Below, one piece after another: positions 11,638 through 25,420 of a stretch of 64,000 nt of DNA. Where the stretch lies: assembly GCA_019614645.1 (NCBI GenBank), contig JABWDB010000003.1, positions 20,421,001 to 20,485,000 on the forward strand, in the 5' to 3' direction. Position numbers and translations under genes: made by a program. Under the pieces are notes generated by a model. The model had not been told where the DNA came from and ran no database searches. It worked only from the letters and a program-made list of their open reading frames with translations. The stretch's first letter is position 1; the number at the start of each line of letters is the position of its first letter. Source of the DNA: Stratiolaelaps scimitus. Taxonomy: Eukaryota > Arthropoda > Arachnida > Mesostigmata > Laelapidae.

Positions 11638-14600
11638 TATAATACATAGGTGCTGATAGGGAAGTTCGTATTGCTAGATGCTATGATTCCAAGTAAAGGA
11701 GAAAGTCAACCGCGCCAAAAGAGCCACCTGAACCCATACGTGATATTGATTCATTGATGTTTGTATGCGAGTTAAATGATGGCAGCGTTCGTTAGCTGCG
11801 ATCATTTTGATTGGGAAGGCAACAGCAAACATCGATCGACGTATCAACATCGGAGTAGTTTGCTGTCTTATCTGCCTGTTGAAAAGTATTACTCATTGGT
11901 CTTCAATACAAACACAATAAGCCCCCATTGAAAGCCATTGCACGGATCTTCGCGGGCAAACTAGAGTTTGATCTGTCTGATGAATCACCCAGCGTAATTC
12001 CCCGTTTGTTTCTGTCATTCTTGCACTCGACTAGGCTTTGCGAGACAATTTGCGAGTCATATTTTGAGACTATGTACGTTGAAGTTTGAGTCAAGGTTTC
12101 GTCAATACACGCCTCAGTTTGAAATTGGAAATTAAATGCATTATTCAAGAGAGACCATAATGAAATGCATTATTAACAAACTATCTGTGAGTATTGAGAG
12201 GCGTCCGGTGTGTTGTAGCATCTTGTTTGTTTATCACGGTGAGAACCAATTAGGTTATCTCGCAGATTGAGAGAGGTATGCAGTCATGGCAGTCAAATGT
12301 GGTTTTACTATACGACGGTACACCGAACCTGTTATGGCCCGTAATGCAGAAATCGCGTAAAATCGTACCCCAATATCCAATTGAAAGTTGGACATGATCC
12401 AGCCGTTCGAAAATTTTGTCAACAGCATTCTTGTGACTGCTGGTTTAACTGGTGGATGTTCAAAATCTTTTAGATGCTCACAAGCACGAGTTCTCGGGTT
12501 CGATCCCCAGTTAAGGCTGACAGTTTTCTCAGATAATGTGCCTTTTTAAGATCAGCTCGCCGATCAGCCTGATCATCAGCCTTGGATCAGTGTCATTTTT
12601 ACACAATCCACCCATCGTACGTTCGCTCTGGCACCAACATAGTCATTGCCATTCGACCCTTTAGCGGGACACCGCTGCTGGAACATCTCAGCCCTTGTAC
12701 ATCTATGTATGAAATTCGAAGTATCACATTCGCAGCACAACTACAATAAAATAATAAATGCACATATAATAGTAACATCCAGGAAACGCAAATTTTTCTT
12801 TGCCCAAGCACTCACTGAGGTTTGTCTGTGTTTGACAGGCACCCGGACAAGAAAAAAGAGGACCACAGCGCGGAAGGAAAATTCATCGAGATCAAACAGG
12901 CATACGAACTCCTCATGGACCCAGAAAGGCGAAACGAATATGACAAACATGGATGGACGGAGGACACTCCAAATTTTCGCAGGAGGCGAGCCGCATACGC
13001 ACATCGGTACGGCGATGCCACACCCTGTGGGAATTGACCGCAGGCACAGGCTACACGACATGCATCTATAATCCGGTGGTGTCTAGTGTCAGCAACAATG
13101 TATAATTATACTGTGCGCCTTCCCCGACATGAGAGCTCCACCGTACAATGTCTGGCCAAGTTTGTTTTTTGGCAAAAGGGTGTAACCGAAATGTGCTTGG
13201 GTGACGAGTCTCTTCTCTGTCTGTGGACATATAGTAGGCTAAATGGTGGCGAATTTGATAAACTTCTCTTCGGATGCAGGTGGACGATTACGTCAAGATC
13301 TAACGTTAAACAATGTATCGATGTCTCGTTGTCGAAATTCCAGGTATAGCTATGACCCGTATGAAACGAGGTTCGGCGCGGAGCGTCCTCTGCTGGCCAT
13401 CTATCATAACATGACAGTGACCACGAAGTCTTTTGAGAATCGGGTTCTTCCAGACTCGCAGACGCGTATATGGTTACTACTCTTTTACAATGACGAATGC
13501 TCACCCTGCCTTCAGGCGGCCCCAGTTTGGCACCGAATACAGCAGGTTGGTTGGCTATCATAAGCGCAAAAATCTCTTCTAGGTATATTTCATCGTTCAT
13601 CTATAAAATCTGTCTGCTGTTATTTTTCGCAGTCTGCCAAAGGCTTTTGCCTACACGACGCTGTTTATCTATTAATACTATGTATTGTTTAAACTCACCA
13701 CTTCGCATTATTTTGTCTGTCTGCCCGTTCAGGAGCTAGAACCAATCGGCATTGAATTCGGCGCTGTACACGCCGAACATGAGGAAGAAATTCGAAAGAA
13801 GCTTGGGGTGGCGGCTCTACCGTACCTCGTCGCCATCGTCCAAGGGCGTATAGTGCATTTTCGTGACGAGCATCTATCGCTCAACAACGTGATCAACTTC
13901 GTACGGCGGACGTTCGAACTAAAAATTATCGAACGGCTAGAGGAACGTAACCAACTCAACGCGTTCCTCTCCGGCTGGAAAAACGATGACAAGGTCCGCG
14001 CCATCTTCTTTTCACAGACCAAACAGATCAAGCTGCGATACATGCTGGCAGCATTCAAGTTCCGCGAATACGTTCACTTTGGTTTCGTGTGCATCGAGAA
14101 CAGGCCGACTGGCGAGCCGATTCGACGTAAGATGAACGTCCTCCCGAAGAAGGAGTCCCTTCTCCTATTCAACGAATACTCGTCGGCGCCATTCGCGACG
14201 GTAGCCATGCCGGAACTAAGTACGCAGACACTGCATGACGCTCTCAACGCCAACAAGTTCCTCATACTGCCGAGAGTCACGTCTCAGCCGATATTCAACC
14301 AGCTCTGCCCTAACGAGTCATCGCAGAAAGCCTCCCGACGTCGGCTGTGCGTCATCTGGGTGACGGTGTCCCAACCGAGCAATCTCAGTGAGGATCGGCG
14401 CGTGCAGCTGCGTCTCTACGTCAAGGGACTGAGCGCTCAGTGGAAGGAGCGTGTGTCTTTCATGTACTTGCAAAAGGACAAGCAGGGCGAGTTCGTCGAA
14501 AGTCTCATGAACGGCCCAGGCGTACCATCGGAGCCGTCCGAGCACTTTGTGATTATCTGGCGGCGTACCGATCTCGTCGTCGAGTACCAGTGGATATCGA

Positions 14601-16716
14601 AGCCTTGGTCGGGTGACGCTACGCAGATGAACGCGAGTAAAGAAGAACTGAGCAATGTGTTGATGCGCCTACTGCATACGGCCGAAACGCTAGCATGTGG
14701 CCGGGCTCGACTGCGAACGCTGACAGACGAGCATGCTCAGGGCCTACTGACACGCATCCTTAAACGACTCGCCCTGATGGCTGACGCCATAGCCGATAAC
14801 GTGTCCAAGTATCAGGTGTTACCTGTCATCTCCGTAGTTATCTCGTTCGTGTTCATTATACTCATCGGTTACCTAATGTCCTACCTGGTCCAGCTCGAAG
14901 AGAATAAGATTCGGCAACAAGGGAAAAACGTACACGTACCAGGTGGTCACAAACCCCGCAACGAATGCAAGCTCAGCATACATGAACTGCGTGGAGAGAC
15001 ATACAACGGTAAGCGCTGCGTGACTATCTCTTTGTGGGGGAAGCGATGGTGATCCTTGTGGGAACCCAGACGCCCGTTGCGCTCTCATTCAATTATTTGG
15101 ACTATTGTAGTTCGATAATAACTCATGGGATATGATTCATTATTGGTTTGTTGCTATTGTGGAAATGAAGGGTGTTTCCAATCATTTAATTACAAAAAAA
15201 ACGTTGCAAATTTCACCACACATATAGTGCAGACATGCGTTGACAGGTAATTATTATAGATCGCGCAAAACAAACTCGGTTGCCCGCCTTTCTTATTACA
15301 GGCCTAGTACGCTTACTGAAACCCGGTTGCCGCACGGTCGTGCTGCTTGTGGACAACGACTCGAAGCCCAAGCTCCTTCCACAATTCTTCAAAGCCGTAT
15401 TCCCCTACCGCAAGAATAAGACGCTCATGTTCGCCTTCATGATGCTCGAGAAGAACCTCGAGTGGTACCGGCGCTTACTTCTACAGACCCTCGGCGAATC
15501 ATCCCATCGACCACTCAACATTAATCCCAAGAACTGTATCGGGACGGTCAGTACCAAAAGGAGGCAGCAGCAGCAGCAGCAACAGCCGCAGCCGCAGCTG
15601 AGAAAGCATCTGATGTGGCTATCTTTCAACCGTGCATTGAGCTTAAATAGCATACGCCACATGTCTCTCTCTCTAGTAATATATCTTTCAGTCCCATAGT
15701 ATAAACCTCTCCGGTATAAATTCCCCCCCCCGTTATATATATATTCAACCATTAATCACTATTGTTTGTTATCGGTTTGTCTGTATTTCGTAGGTACTAT
15801 CTCTGAACGGTCACCGAAAGTACTTCTGCGTATATCACGCCAAGCACCGCGAGGAGGAACCCCGGAGGGATCGAGACCGGGACCGCGAGCGGCGAGGGAC
15901 GTCGATGGGTCCATCGTTATCTGCCCAAAACAGTCATGGGCCGGGTACAGGTGGGGCGCACGGGGCCTTTTTGGGGTTTGACTCCTCCGACTCGGAGGCC
16001 GACTCAGACGTAGAGAGTGGACGACTAATTAAAGGTAAAAGGACAAAGTAAAAAGTAGCGATAAGCAAGGACAAAAGAACAGTGCACACAAGAATATATT
16101 TCACAGTGCCTATTATAGCTGTTGGGAAACGGCAACAGGTTGAATGCTCGCTATAGCTAAATTATATAATATTTAAGTGGATCCATGACGACGAATAATT
16201 ATATGCACGAGTTAGCATTAAATATCATCATTATCGATGACAACGACAGCAGCAGCAGCAACAACAGGGAACTCCAGACTGTCAGCGCGGTGGCTTGGAC
16301 GGCTAAGTCTCTGGTTATCGCAAGCCAGAGACCGCAGGTTCGAGCCCCGCTGCGTGACATATAAGAGAGCTTAATCATTGCAAAATTGCAGCTCCTTTAA
16401 TAAACCAATAAAACCTCTACCTCTACCCGGAGGAGTTGCTGCTTTGGTTGTCACTTGCCTATTGATGCTATTCTAACGCGATTCTATGATCTCTCTGTTG
16501 ATTGTCTGGGAAATCGAAGGCGGCTCACGAGGCGGTGGCAGTACAAGTACTGGTGGAACAACAGCATCGGCGTCCGATGGTGGAAGTGGAGATCTTTACG
16601 GATCAATATTGTTCGAGGAGCATCTCCTTGATGGGCTTTCGTCGTGGCTTGATAAGCTCTTCGAGGGCACCACTAAGCGCTACTACATACAGTACTGGCC
16701 AGAATGCATGAAGTGA
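11306..16716 (+). CDS. DNAJC16: DNAJC16/ERdj8-like J-domain thioredoxin-like ER membrane protein
   Basis: Seven exons: 11306-11457, 12839-13006, 13344-13545, 13733-15008, 15302-15546, 15794-16034 and 16520-16716. They total 2481 nt (826 aa plus stop TGA) with consistent phases; human DNAJC16 is about 780 aa. Residues 1-20 form a signal peptide. The J domain is about 23-88, with HPD at 52-54, and should stimulate Hsp70/BiP ATPase. A thioredoxin-like domain follows, with CSPC at 159-162. The long middle region keeps DNAJC16 landmarks (LVRLLKPGCRTVVLLVDN, LSLNGHRKYFCVYHAKH). A hydrophobic segment at about 537-562 is the membrane anchor. The end (LDGLSSWLDKLFEGTTKRYY, then QYWPECMK) matches the conserved C terminus. 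The start is the ATG directly before the hydrophobic leader. The last-exon acceptor (16518-16519) was chosen by phase and is the least certain boundary. No AATAAA was seen in the first kb after the stop. Confidence 0.93.
11480..11543 (+). mobile_element. Truncated SINE-1, 3' end only
   Basis: Shares the tail GAGAGCTTAAGCATTG...AAATTGCAGCTCCTT...AACCAATAAACC with the full copies at 16282 and 52115, and ends in the CTTTAC repeat. It starts about 22 bp after the DNAJC16 exon-1 donor, in sense orientation. The tRNA-like head is missing. Confidence 0.85.
11601..11630. repeat. (TA)n microsatellite
   Basis: Thirty bases of TA repeats followed by a short CA run, in DNAJC16 intron 1. Confidence 0.9.
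12433..12525 (+). mobile_element. tRNA-like SINE head (probably SINE-2 related)
   Basis: A box-like TGGTTTAACTGGTGGATG and a good B box (GGTTCGATCCCC) are spaced as in a tRNA promoter. The middle (TAGATGCTCA then CGAGTTC) resembles the head of the element at 42925. The ends do not form an acceptor stem that I can see, so it is a retroposed relic and not a functional tRNA. It lies in DNAJC16 intron 1, sense. Confidence 0.55.
16282..16426 (+). mobile_element. Full-length SINE-1 (tRNA-derived retroposon)
   Basis: The head is tRNA-like: start GTCAGCGCGG paired with a distal CGCTGCGTGAC, A-box region TGGCTTGGACGG, B box GGTTCGAGCCCC. The body is ATAAGAGAGCTTAATCATTGC...AATTGCAGCTCC, and the tail AACCAATAAAACC ends in a CTCTAC/CTTTAC repeat. 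It is about 145 bp, in the last DNAJC16 intron, sense orientation. The 52115-52254 copy is about the same length and highly similar. Confidence 0.9.
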
Positions 16717-18916
16717 AATGATCATGGTATCACTGATGATTGTTGATAGTGATTGATTGATAATGATGATGACGGTGGTAATGGCGAATAATGAGTGACG
16801 CCGCGAATGCAAGAACGAGCGAACGAACGCGTAACTGAACGAAGGACGACCAACCTAATGAAGTGGAATAGGAACATATACAATAGGACGCTACGAGATG
16901 ACGAAGCGAAAATAGAAAACAGGACAAGCCAACAGAAGGACGCACGGAGGAATGGCGAGGACGGCCAACGAGAACGGTCGGAGTCAACTCTTCTACATGT
17001 GTTTCATCCAACACCCCCGAGCCCAACGACGCAAGCCTGCGCCTTAAAACCCCACCGCGTTGTTAACATCGTTAGCTTCTAGACCCTGGACAAGGCCATG
17101 ACAAGCAGAGTCGCGTCGCAATGCCCGTATTGGCTTGAATGAGACTGGAATCGGCTTCAGACCGACCCCGAGCGGAAAGTGGACGAGCTGGACAGCGCAT
17201 CCCCTTGGACGCCACAGATTAACGAGACGCGAACACACAGACACAGACATGGGCAATACGGACGAGGCGAGAATTACAATTGCAGCGATCAAGCACAATC
17301 AAATAGTGAATGGATTGGTCCAACCTGGCCGAATGAATGAACCGTAAACGGTTTAACAACACGGCCGGAACCTGGTGTTCCAGGATGCTATATAATGCTG
17401 TTTTCGAAGCATTCGAGAACCCTTCGTCTACCAAAGCTGCCAAAGGGAAACGCTAGGCCGTTCTTTTTTTTTGTTTTGTAGTCGACCGAACAAAGGCAAC
17501 ATGCAAACGAGCTGAAGGACTGGGACATATGTGCCCGCCTCCACCCCTGAGACCCTGCGGGTCTGCCCCCCGCAAACCTCGAGTGTTTCCTACAGTCTCT
17601 CTCTCTCTCTCTACATCGTTCATAATTTACAAAATCCAGCCAGCCCCAAGAAGCGCAAACAAGCAAGAGCTGCAGCTTCGCCGTTACAACATGGCAACAC
17701 GCAAGGCTGCACAATGCACGACACTTCGTCAGCGTGGTGAAAGGTCCAGTGAATAGATCTGAAGGAGTACCCGGAAACTATATTAGCACTATCAGAAATC
17801 CTAATACGCGTTACAGCAAAGCGTGCTTGTACAGCGTGGGTGCGTGCATACGTCGAGATACAAACGGGCGCATAGCAGAATTGTTATTAGTATTATTATT
17901 CTTATGTAGAAGAGGATATGTCGTCGTCGTTGCAGAGGAACGGCGAAACTGACACAGACAATATCAGGTGTGAATATCGCTGAGAAGGTCACCCTTAGTT
18001 TCGGTCGGCTTCCTTGACCCGCAGCCATCGTGAGAACAAAGAGAGAGCGAGCAAGAGCACGGAGGCAGTTGATGCGACCCGGAAAATGTGGCTGCCACGG
18101 ACACAAATCGCTAAACAATTTGCTTGTTTGCTTATTATCGTTATTATTAGATACATTGTTACTATTTTACTATTGTCACTGACTGGATGAATAACCGCTG
18201 ACCAACTGTTACTCATATAACTTCGTAATTGGTTGACAAACGCCTGTATGATTGATAACTCGGTCGTTCAGTCGTGTATCGATCAGCTTGTGTAAATCGA
18301 TAAATCATTTTTGGCTTGATTGATCGATCGGGTTTAATAGTTGTAACACTTCATTAATTCGTTTTCATTATTTATTGGCTCCGGATGACGACAACGGGAG
18401 TGTACGAGTTGTGGAAGGTGATGGAAATCCTGTTTGTTGAAAGATCTGCGTACATTAAGTACTAGAATGTGTTGGAAACGTGTGTTCAGCTTTCTCCGGG
18501 AGGGCGGAAATTATTTCTATGGTTATTGAGCAATACGAAGAAATAATAAGAGAGAAATACGAGGGCACTATGTATTTGTAGAATTAGGTCGCGTAGGGCT
18601 GAGTGAGTTATGTGATATGACAATTATCGGATAACGAATCATTTCATTAATTTCATTTAGGATGTACGATGTAGGATATACAGGACGACGTTAGTCAGCC
18701 GAAATTCGAGTTCAATGAATGGAGTACTGCCAATACACGAGCTACCCCAGCAAAATAGTATTCTCTCCGATGAGTTCGACATTTTGACTTCTCGCAGATC
18801 GAGCAGCCCTTGTGAGGTTGTCGTGTTGCAAATTGTTCAGGGCATCACTTGTCACTAGTCACCGACTGATTATTATGCTGGTTGGCATGCTAACGAAACC
18901 AAAGAAAAGCAAATTA

Positions 18917-18954
<38 letters not shown>
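18917..18954. repeat. (AG)n microsatellite
   Basis: About 38 bp of AG with one C interruption, ending in GGGGG. Confidence 0.9.
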
Positions 18955-18957
<3 letters not shown>

Positions 18958-21715
18958 GCGTTTAGCCGATCGCGTCATACCCCCAGTTATTATGGCCATG
19001 TGCCGTGATCGTTCCCCCCACTCACCGCTTCACTGTGAAGAGTCTTTGTATGGCGGTTCAACCTTATAGTAGCAAGTGTAGCAAGCGAGATTAATGCAGT
19101 GACTTGATCGCAAACAGCTCGTGGATCACACACACACACACCCCTCTGTTTGTTACCCGTTTGTCGTTGAAGGTGGACGCTCCTATTTCAGCGTCCACCA
19201 GCCGCAGCCGAGAGTGTCTACCGGCAGAAACTTTTACTCTGCCGCGCACTTTCTGCTTCGCTGCCATTGCACGCGCTGTAGTTGCTGAACATTTTGTTGT
19301 GAATGATCTATTTATGATGACGTAATGAATGTCAACGCGAGTGTCCGAAACAGAAATTACGATTCTGGTGACACTTGTATATTGTTATGATATCGTCGAT
19401 AAATGCTATAATTATGACGGATTGTTTACTATTATCATAACTATGACAGCGGCAGTGTTAACAAGGTTGAGGCTGTACGAAAATACCGGGCTGAACAGAC
19501 GATATGATATGTAATGATTTCTATAGATATCGCCATAGCTAGAGATGATTAGAGAGTGAGAAAGGTGCCGAGATGAGATGCAAACATGAGATGGAGCGAG
19601 GCAGAGAGAAATTGACTGGGTTAAGAGAGAGAGAGAGAGACAGAGAGAGAGATGTGTTTCGACTGTTTTTGTGTAAAAAAACTTCTATTTGCTTGGGTGG
19701 GTCCGATCGCGCGTAAGACGGACGTCCATCCCATAATTCACCTTTTCTACAACTACTATTAATAATTATACTGATGACACCGATATGATTATTACAATTA
19801 CAGCTAATGCCATACACATATACACACCAACACACGCTGCAAGAACGAAACGCGAATGTTTGTTTGTTGTAAAATACAATAATATCTGTCCGGTTATACT
19901 GAAACTGAGGAAAGTGTGCAAACACATCAATGTTATATACACTCAACTATATATACATATATATATATATATATATAAGACTCCCTCACACGTTCATGAA
20001 ACCCATACACCCTACGCAATCAAAACAAACTTTTGTTAATAGTAACAATTAGTACTCTTATCGTCATTGTTGTTATTCAGCGACAATTAATTTTACAACT
20101 TCTAAAAATAGCATTAGTTATTAGAGCGTGAGGTTCATCACACGCGACTTCGCTATATCGCTCGTCTCGATAAAAAAAAAAACGAATGCCATGCTTCTTG
20201 TAACACGGATGCTGTATCTTAGTCTTGGACAGATTTTTATTACCGAACCAAACAATGCAACGGTATTCGCGCTAAAAGCAAAATGTCGCTGGTTAGCCTT
20301 AACAAAACCGGGCCAAAATTTCGATGGCAATTTTTCATCATGACCAGATGTATTGTCATTTCAATGACCTGATGATTGCGCCTTCTTCATTAATACATAT
20401 TTATCTAATTCCCTCGTAGGCGACACTCTCCACGCCCTGTGAATTGCTATGCTGGACGCGTCGACAGTGAACATGCCGATGCCTCATACCACGTAATGTG
20501 ACCACGGCTAAAAAAATCGAGATTAATTCGACAACAACGAATTCATCGAGCACGTGTATCCTAGCGATTCTAATTGCGAGGAATGTGTAGCATCATTTGT
20601 CGATTTATTGGCTTCGGATTTACGATTCATCGTCTAACCAAGCACGACAAACAGTAAACAAATATAAACACAAAAAAAAACCACTAAGCAAACGATACCT
20701 TCTATATTCCTCCTGCTGCTACTACTGCTAATCCACAAGTCGAGCAGCCGTAATTCAACCGCGATCGCTCGATGACATGTAACAACAACAGCAACACCAA
20801 CCGCAGCGTTTAACGCCGTTGCATTAACACGGTACAATGCAAACACTGACACACGTACGAGAACCCTATAGATGGGTATATACGTATGCAGTAAGATACC
20901 GCAATGGGAATCACAGTGGGAGCCTGCCGCTCTGACGGATACCGGATGGCGGCCAAGTCAACAACTAATCAATTGATAGAAACAGAGAGATATTGGCATA
21001 GCGCAATGCGGTAGAAAGCCTAGAAGTCGTGGGTGGATGAGGGTAATGCGTGGATGGTTGAAGTGTATGGCAGGATGCCACGTTGGAAGTTAGTTAGCGG
21101 ATACGATATATATAGAGAGAGACAGAGAGAGAGCGAGAGGGACAGCGACGGCGGCGGCTGGGTAACGGCTATAGGTTAATACAACTTGTGTAATTCAACC
21201 TTTTCACATCTCAATATCATTCAAAGTACATTACACATAGAGGCACACGAACGACACACACGCGACATATTAACGTACTTGTTCGTCTTCTTCGTCTTAT
21301 GGATATGTGCAGCTGCTGATTAGTGGGGCTTGTGACACGCTTGCTGGGTTGGGTTGTCGCGTTGCACATGGGGATTTATGTTCGCATTCGGACAGACTTT
21401 TCCACAACTACTACTACCACCACTACTACTCGCGTAATAATGACTAATTAATAGATCCTGGCTCTCTGCGCCTCAACTCTCCGCCGTAACTCTGGCTGGA
21501 GCTTAGCGCTAGTGGTGTTTTGACTAGAAACTGGCCCAGTCACTACGATGTCGTTGGAAAATTGTGACACGTTACACGGCAGCACATAACAGACCCACAC
21601 TCACACACACCAGTCAATCAACTGCCATGAGCAGCATAGATATCGATGTCTGTGTCAGTTAATCGGTTTCATGTCGGAATTCTGCCTGCCCATTAGATCT
21701 TATCACTATATATAT

Positions 21716-21759
21716 ATACATATATATACATAATATATATATATATATATATATATATA
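21716..21759. repeat. (AT)n microsatellite, interrupted by CA
   Basis: Alternating AT with two ACAT interruptions over about 44 bp. Confidence 0.9.
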
Positions 21760-24068
21760 CGGATGCAGGCTGAGCCGGTAAATACCAGTTGCAGTTTGCA
21801 GGCTCCTTAGAGGTTCAGTAGGGGGTCGCCCATGCGACCAACGCATTTAGAGAGGGGGAGAGAGAATAAGTAAACGTCGTTCTACTCTAATGATCTAGTA
21901 TTGTTGTAAGAGTGATTGGTAACTTCTACAAAAGTCCTGTTATACTACTGCTATTATTATTACTACTACTACTGACTGCCTTTCGTATGAAACGGATCAC
22001 AGGGGGCACCCGGACGAAGCTACAGATTCCGGTGCCTTCTGCGTTCCGGCAATCACAATCACCTTGTTCTCATTCGGTGCATGCATCCGGGTAGGCTAGA
22101 GCGAAAATCCAATATCTTTTTTGAGCCTTACTGATGCGTGCGCGGGAGAAGATCCCGTCATGGCAACGTTGCTTCGAAACAACTGGGAGGCCAACAGGCC
22201 AATTCTAACGATGATTCGAGGCCCCTAGGGAAATGAATTGGTGACGAGGATTAACTGGAACATACTGACAGATGTATGGTGGACTCGTGGTGCGTTTTTG
22301 GTTAACGGTGTGCAATGGAAACTTGAACTGTTTTTTCTACCATGGAGCTATTGGGACGCATTCAGATACGTAGCTGTGAGAATATGTGGTGTGTGATATC
22401 CGACACAGAGGGAGAGAGAGAGAGAGAGCGAGAGAGAAGTCATACACAACAAAAATTATGTATTTCCTCAACCGTGTCAACGACAGTAACTACTACTACA
22501 CTAAGATATAACGACCATACAGCAACAATAATAAACAACATTTAGGTGAATCGACTGAATGAATACAATTGATTGTCGGCAGATATATATTGTAGCATAT
22601 ATATAAACGTTATTATGGGTCACCAATCATCACAGCGAACTTCGTTATCGCAGTATATCAGTAAACATGGATCTGTCCGCACTTTGTCCGTGTTCGTTTT
22701 GCCCGATAGTAGATACTGACGAGCTCACGCAACAAAACGGCGGACCCCAGTTACCAATTAGCGACGTAACCAGAAATCAACGACGGGAGGAGCCACTGAC
22801 TTAGTCGTCATGAATCAGTTAGCTCTAATGGTTCGCTGGTAGAGACACGCCGTTGTTCCATCGCTGGCGATTCGTTTGCAACAGGAACAACGGCAGAAAC
22901 ACAATTCGGCCACAAGTACTGCAACGAGACAGAAAATAGGAGACCGTTCGCTAGCTCCTCATTGTTATTCCACCCAGAGGTACATCACCCATAATCATTA
23001 TAACTGTAATTATTAATATTATTACTATTATTGTTACAACATCACGATTCAGGTTTTTGTATTATCAAACGTTGATAAGTGTCCAATAACAACAACACAA
23101 AATCATACTGACAAAGCCGCAAATCGCGTACGAAACGAGAAGCGAGCCACAATGATAATGATATACTGGAAGCGTACGACGGGGTGTAATTGTTTTGCGG
23201 AGGACTTCGGGCAGACGATTTTCAACGTCGTATCTGAATACGGCGTTGATGATGGGACGCAGCAGGCCGTGCTCAGTGATTTCAAGGCAGATCGAATGCA
23301 ATGAGCGACACCTCTCGAGTGAATCAAGTAACAAGAAAAAAAATATTCGACAAAATTAGACGAAAGTCATCACTTCCGATTGATGCCTTGGCTAGAAGTT
23401 CAACAGAAGTCCTCCCCTAGATAGATACCCATTCGACAGACGATGCTAATGTTGTGCTCACCAATGTTAAACTACGACACCGACGATATACGGCGGGACC
23501 CGGCCGTCATTTTTATGTCCACGACGGCCGTGTTCCGCTCCGCTGTTTGGGCGTGTCCGCCTCCCCCGGCCTTCCCCCCACCCCGCTCGATCGATAAAAA
23601 AGAGAAAGTGCCGTTTTTCTGCCGAGATTTTTCTGCACCACCAAGGCCGCATGTGCTGCAACCCGCAGTTGACTTCTAGTCCCGATTCGGAATCCAATTA
23701 TTGGCCGCATGTTTTTCGCCTGTACAACGGACGACGTGGAGACGAGCGCGCCCAGATCGGTGTGAGATCGCCCGAAGCCTTTCTTTCGTGGGCAGTTGCT
23801 CGTTGTAGTGGTGGTAGCAGCAGCACATCAACGATGTCTCGGAACTGGAACAAAGCGACTCTGAACAATAATGGCATAGCAACAGCAGCAGCTGGAGGAA
23901 AGGCAACAATTGTGAGGATTGTTCGGGGGGAAAAAGGTTGTTGCAGACGTGAAAGAACACTAAGACGGACGAGAAAATGAGCAGATCCAAATGAAACCGC
24001 ACTCGAAACTAGTCATATATGAGATGAAGTGAAAAAGTAAACATGGTGGAAATCTTCTAGGGCTATGC

Positions 24069-24071
<3 letters not shown>

Positions 24072-24103
<32 letters not shown>
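24072..24103. repeat. (AT)n microsatellite
   Basis: Uninterrupted TA repeats of about 32 bp. Confidence 0.9.
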
Positions 24104-24107
<4 letters not shown>

Positions 24108-25016
24108 AACTATTGTAACGAAAGTGATGATGATGACGATGGCGGGATATATACATGCGGAAATGGGACGCTATGAGATGAATGTAATGGGTCAATTATA
24201 TAAATAGTCAAAAACTAATCGACGAGAAAGCAGGGGCGATAATGCTTGTCGCCGATTCGAATTCGTTCTCAAAACGAGTTGTCGATTCTTTGATCAGGAT
24301 GATGATGAGTCAAGTGTGAAAAATCGTAAGAAAAATGTCACGTAAGAAAAATGGGCAAACGACTAAGACGATGAACGCATGTTCAAATAGCGCGTGCCCC
24401 CCTGCGGTGAAGCTACTTTTCATAACTTATTTGGCTTGATTTTTTGCTATATAAGTCAACAATGTCGACAACAACAACAACACTTTATTTATTAATAAAT
24501 ATATTTAATAAAATATCTGAATAAAAATAGACGCCAGTGTTTTCATTGACGGATGGAATACGGCAAGCCGTTTTGAGATAAACACGACAAAAACTCCATC
24601 GTTTTTTTTTCTTGTTTTTTAGAATGAAGATTGAACTTCGCTTTTTCTTAGATAACATTCGATATCTGTTCTGCCTATTCTACGAAGTACATCTACTTAA
24701 TCATGCTGCCTTTATCTCCTCACTGCCGAGTTTCGTAATGCTTCCCAGGCGTCGATTGACGCCTGTGCCCCAGCTACGATTATAATAGCGATTCGTTGAA
24801 TGGAGCACATTGTATTGAGAAATGACGGTGCGATGCTAAGTTACAGGTTGATAGCATACTACTTAATATCATGCCCCCGATGCGGCAAATGGCAGTGAAT
24901 GAAAGTCGATAAACTTAGCGATAAACTTGATATTATTGATAATGGTGGAAAACAAGGAAGGTACGGACTTTTGCAAGTTCAATTTTTTTCTTTTTGCTCA
25001 AGTACCAATATGTGGA

Positions 25017-25022
25017 TTTATT
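25017..25022 (-). terminator. Candidate polyadenylation signal of RRM2
   Basis: AATAAA on the minus strand, about 400 nt beyond the ribonucleotide reductase stop codon. Another AATAAA-rich cluster lies near 24480-24530, so the true site is not fixed. Confidence 0.4.
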
Positions 25023-25420
25023 CTCATATCAAAAATATATACATCAGCGCCAGCGTTTGGCATAGCCAGGATGGTTGTTGTTTACTCGCTCGGATTGAAA
25101 CTCTCAACAAAGATGTGATCTGTTTCTCTATAATGACTTCGTGGCAGATCCACAAATGATGTAGTAATATGCTCCGTATCGCAAAACAAACACATGCCTT
25201 GTAAATAAATAAGTACAAACTCTGCTCGCCTGACTTTCTTAAGGCGACTTCGAATATGGGCTATTCACAATGGGGATGAACACCCGCTTCGTCGGAGGGG
25301 TGGCTATGGTTTCGGTTACACTTCGGATGAATGACAAGTGGGCGTTCAATACACTAAGTACCTACTTAAACCTCCACTCATACACCAGCCAGCCGTGATC
25401 TAGGCTGATTTCAGAACTTA

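Larger units (their letters stand above)
16717..25420. other. 8.7-kb convergent intergenic region without recognisable genes
   Basis: Lies between the 3' ends of the DNAJC16-like gene (plus) and the ribonucleotide reductase gene (minus). Open frames here are short, overlap on both strands and carry no domain I recognise. Visible content is simple sequence: (AG)n at 18917-18954, 19624-19651 and 22408-22438, and (AT)n at about 19950-19978, 21716-21759 and 24072-24103. A cluster of AATAAA-like hexamers sits at about 24490-24530. A long 3' UTR or noncoding RNA cannot be excluded. Confidence 0.6.

Noticed and set aside
12433..12525. Functional tRNA gene
   Set aside because: Good B box, but no acceptor-stem pairing or clear anticodon arm; better explained as a SINE relic.
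16282..16360. Functional tRNA gene at the SINE-1 head
   Set aside because: Followed by a shared body and tail also found at 52115; it is the head of a retroposon.
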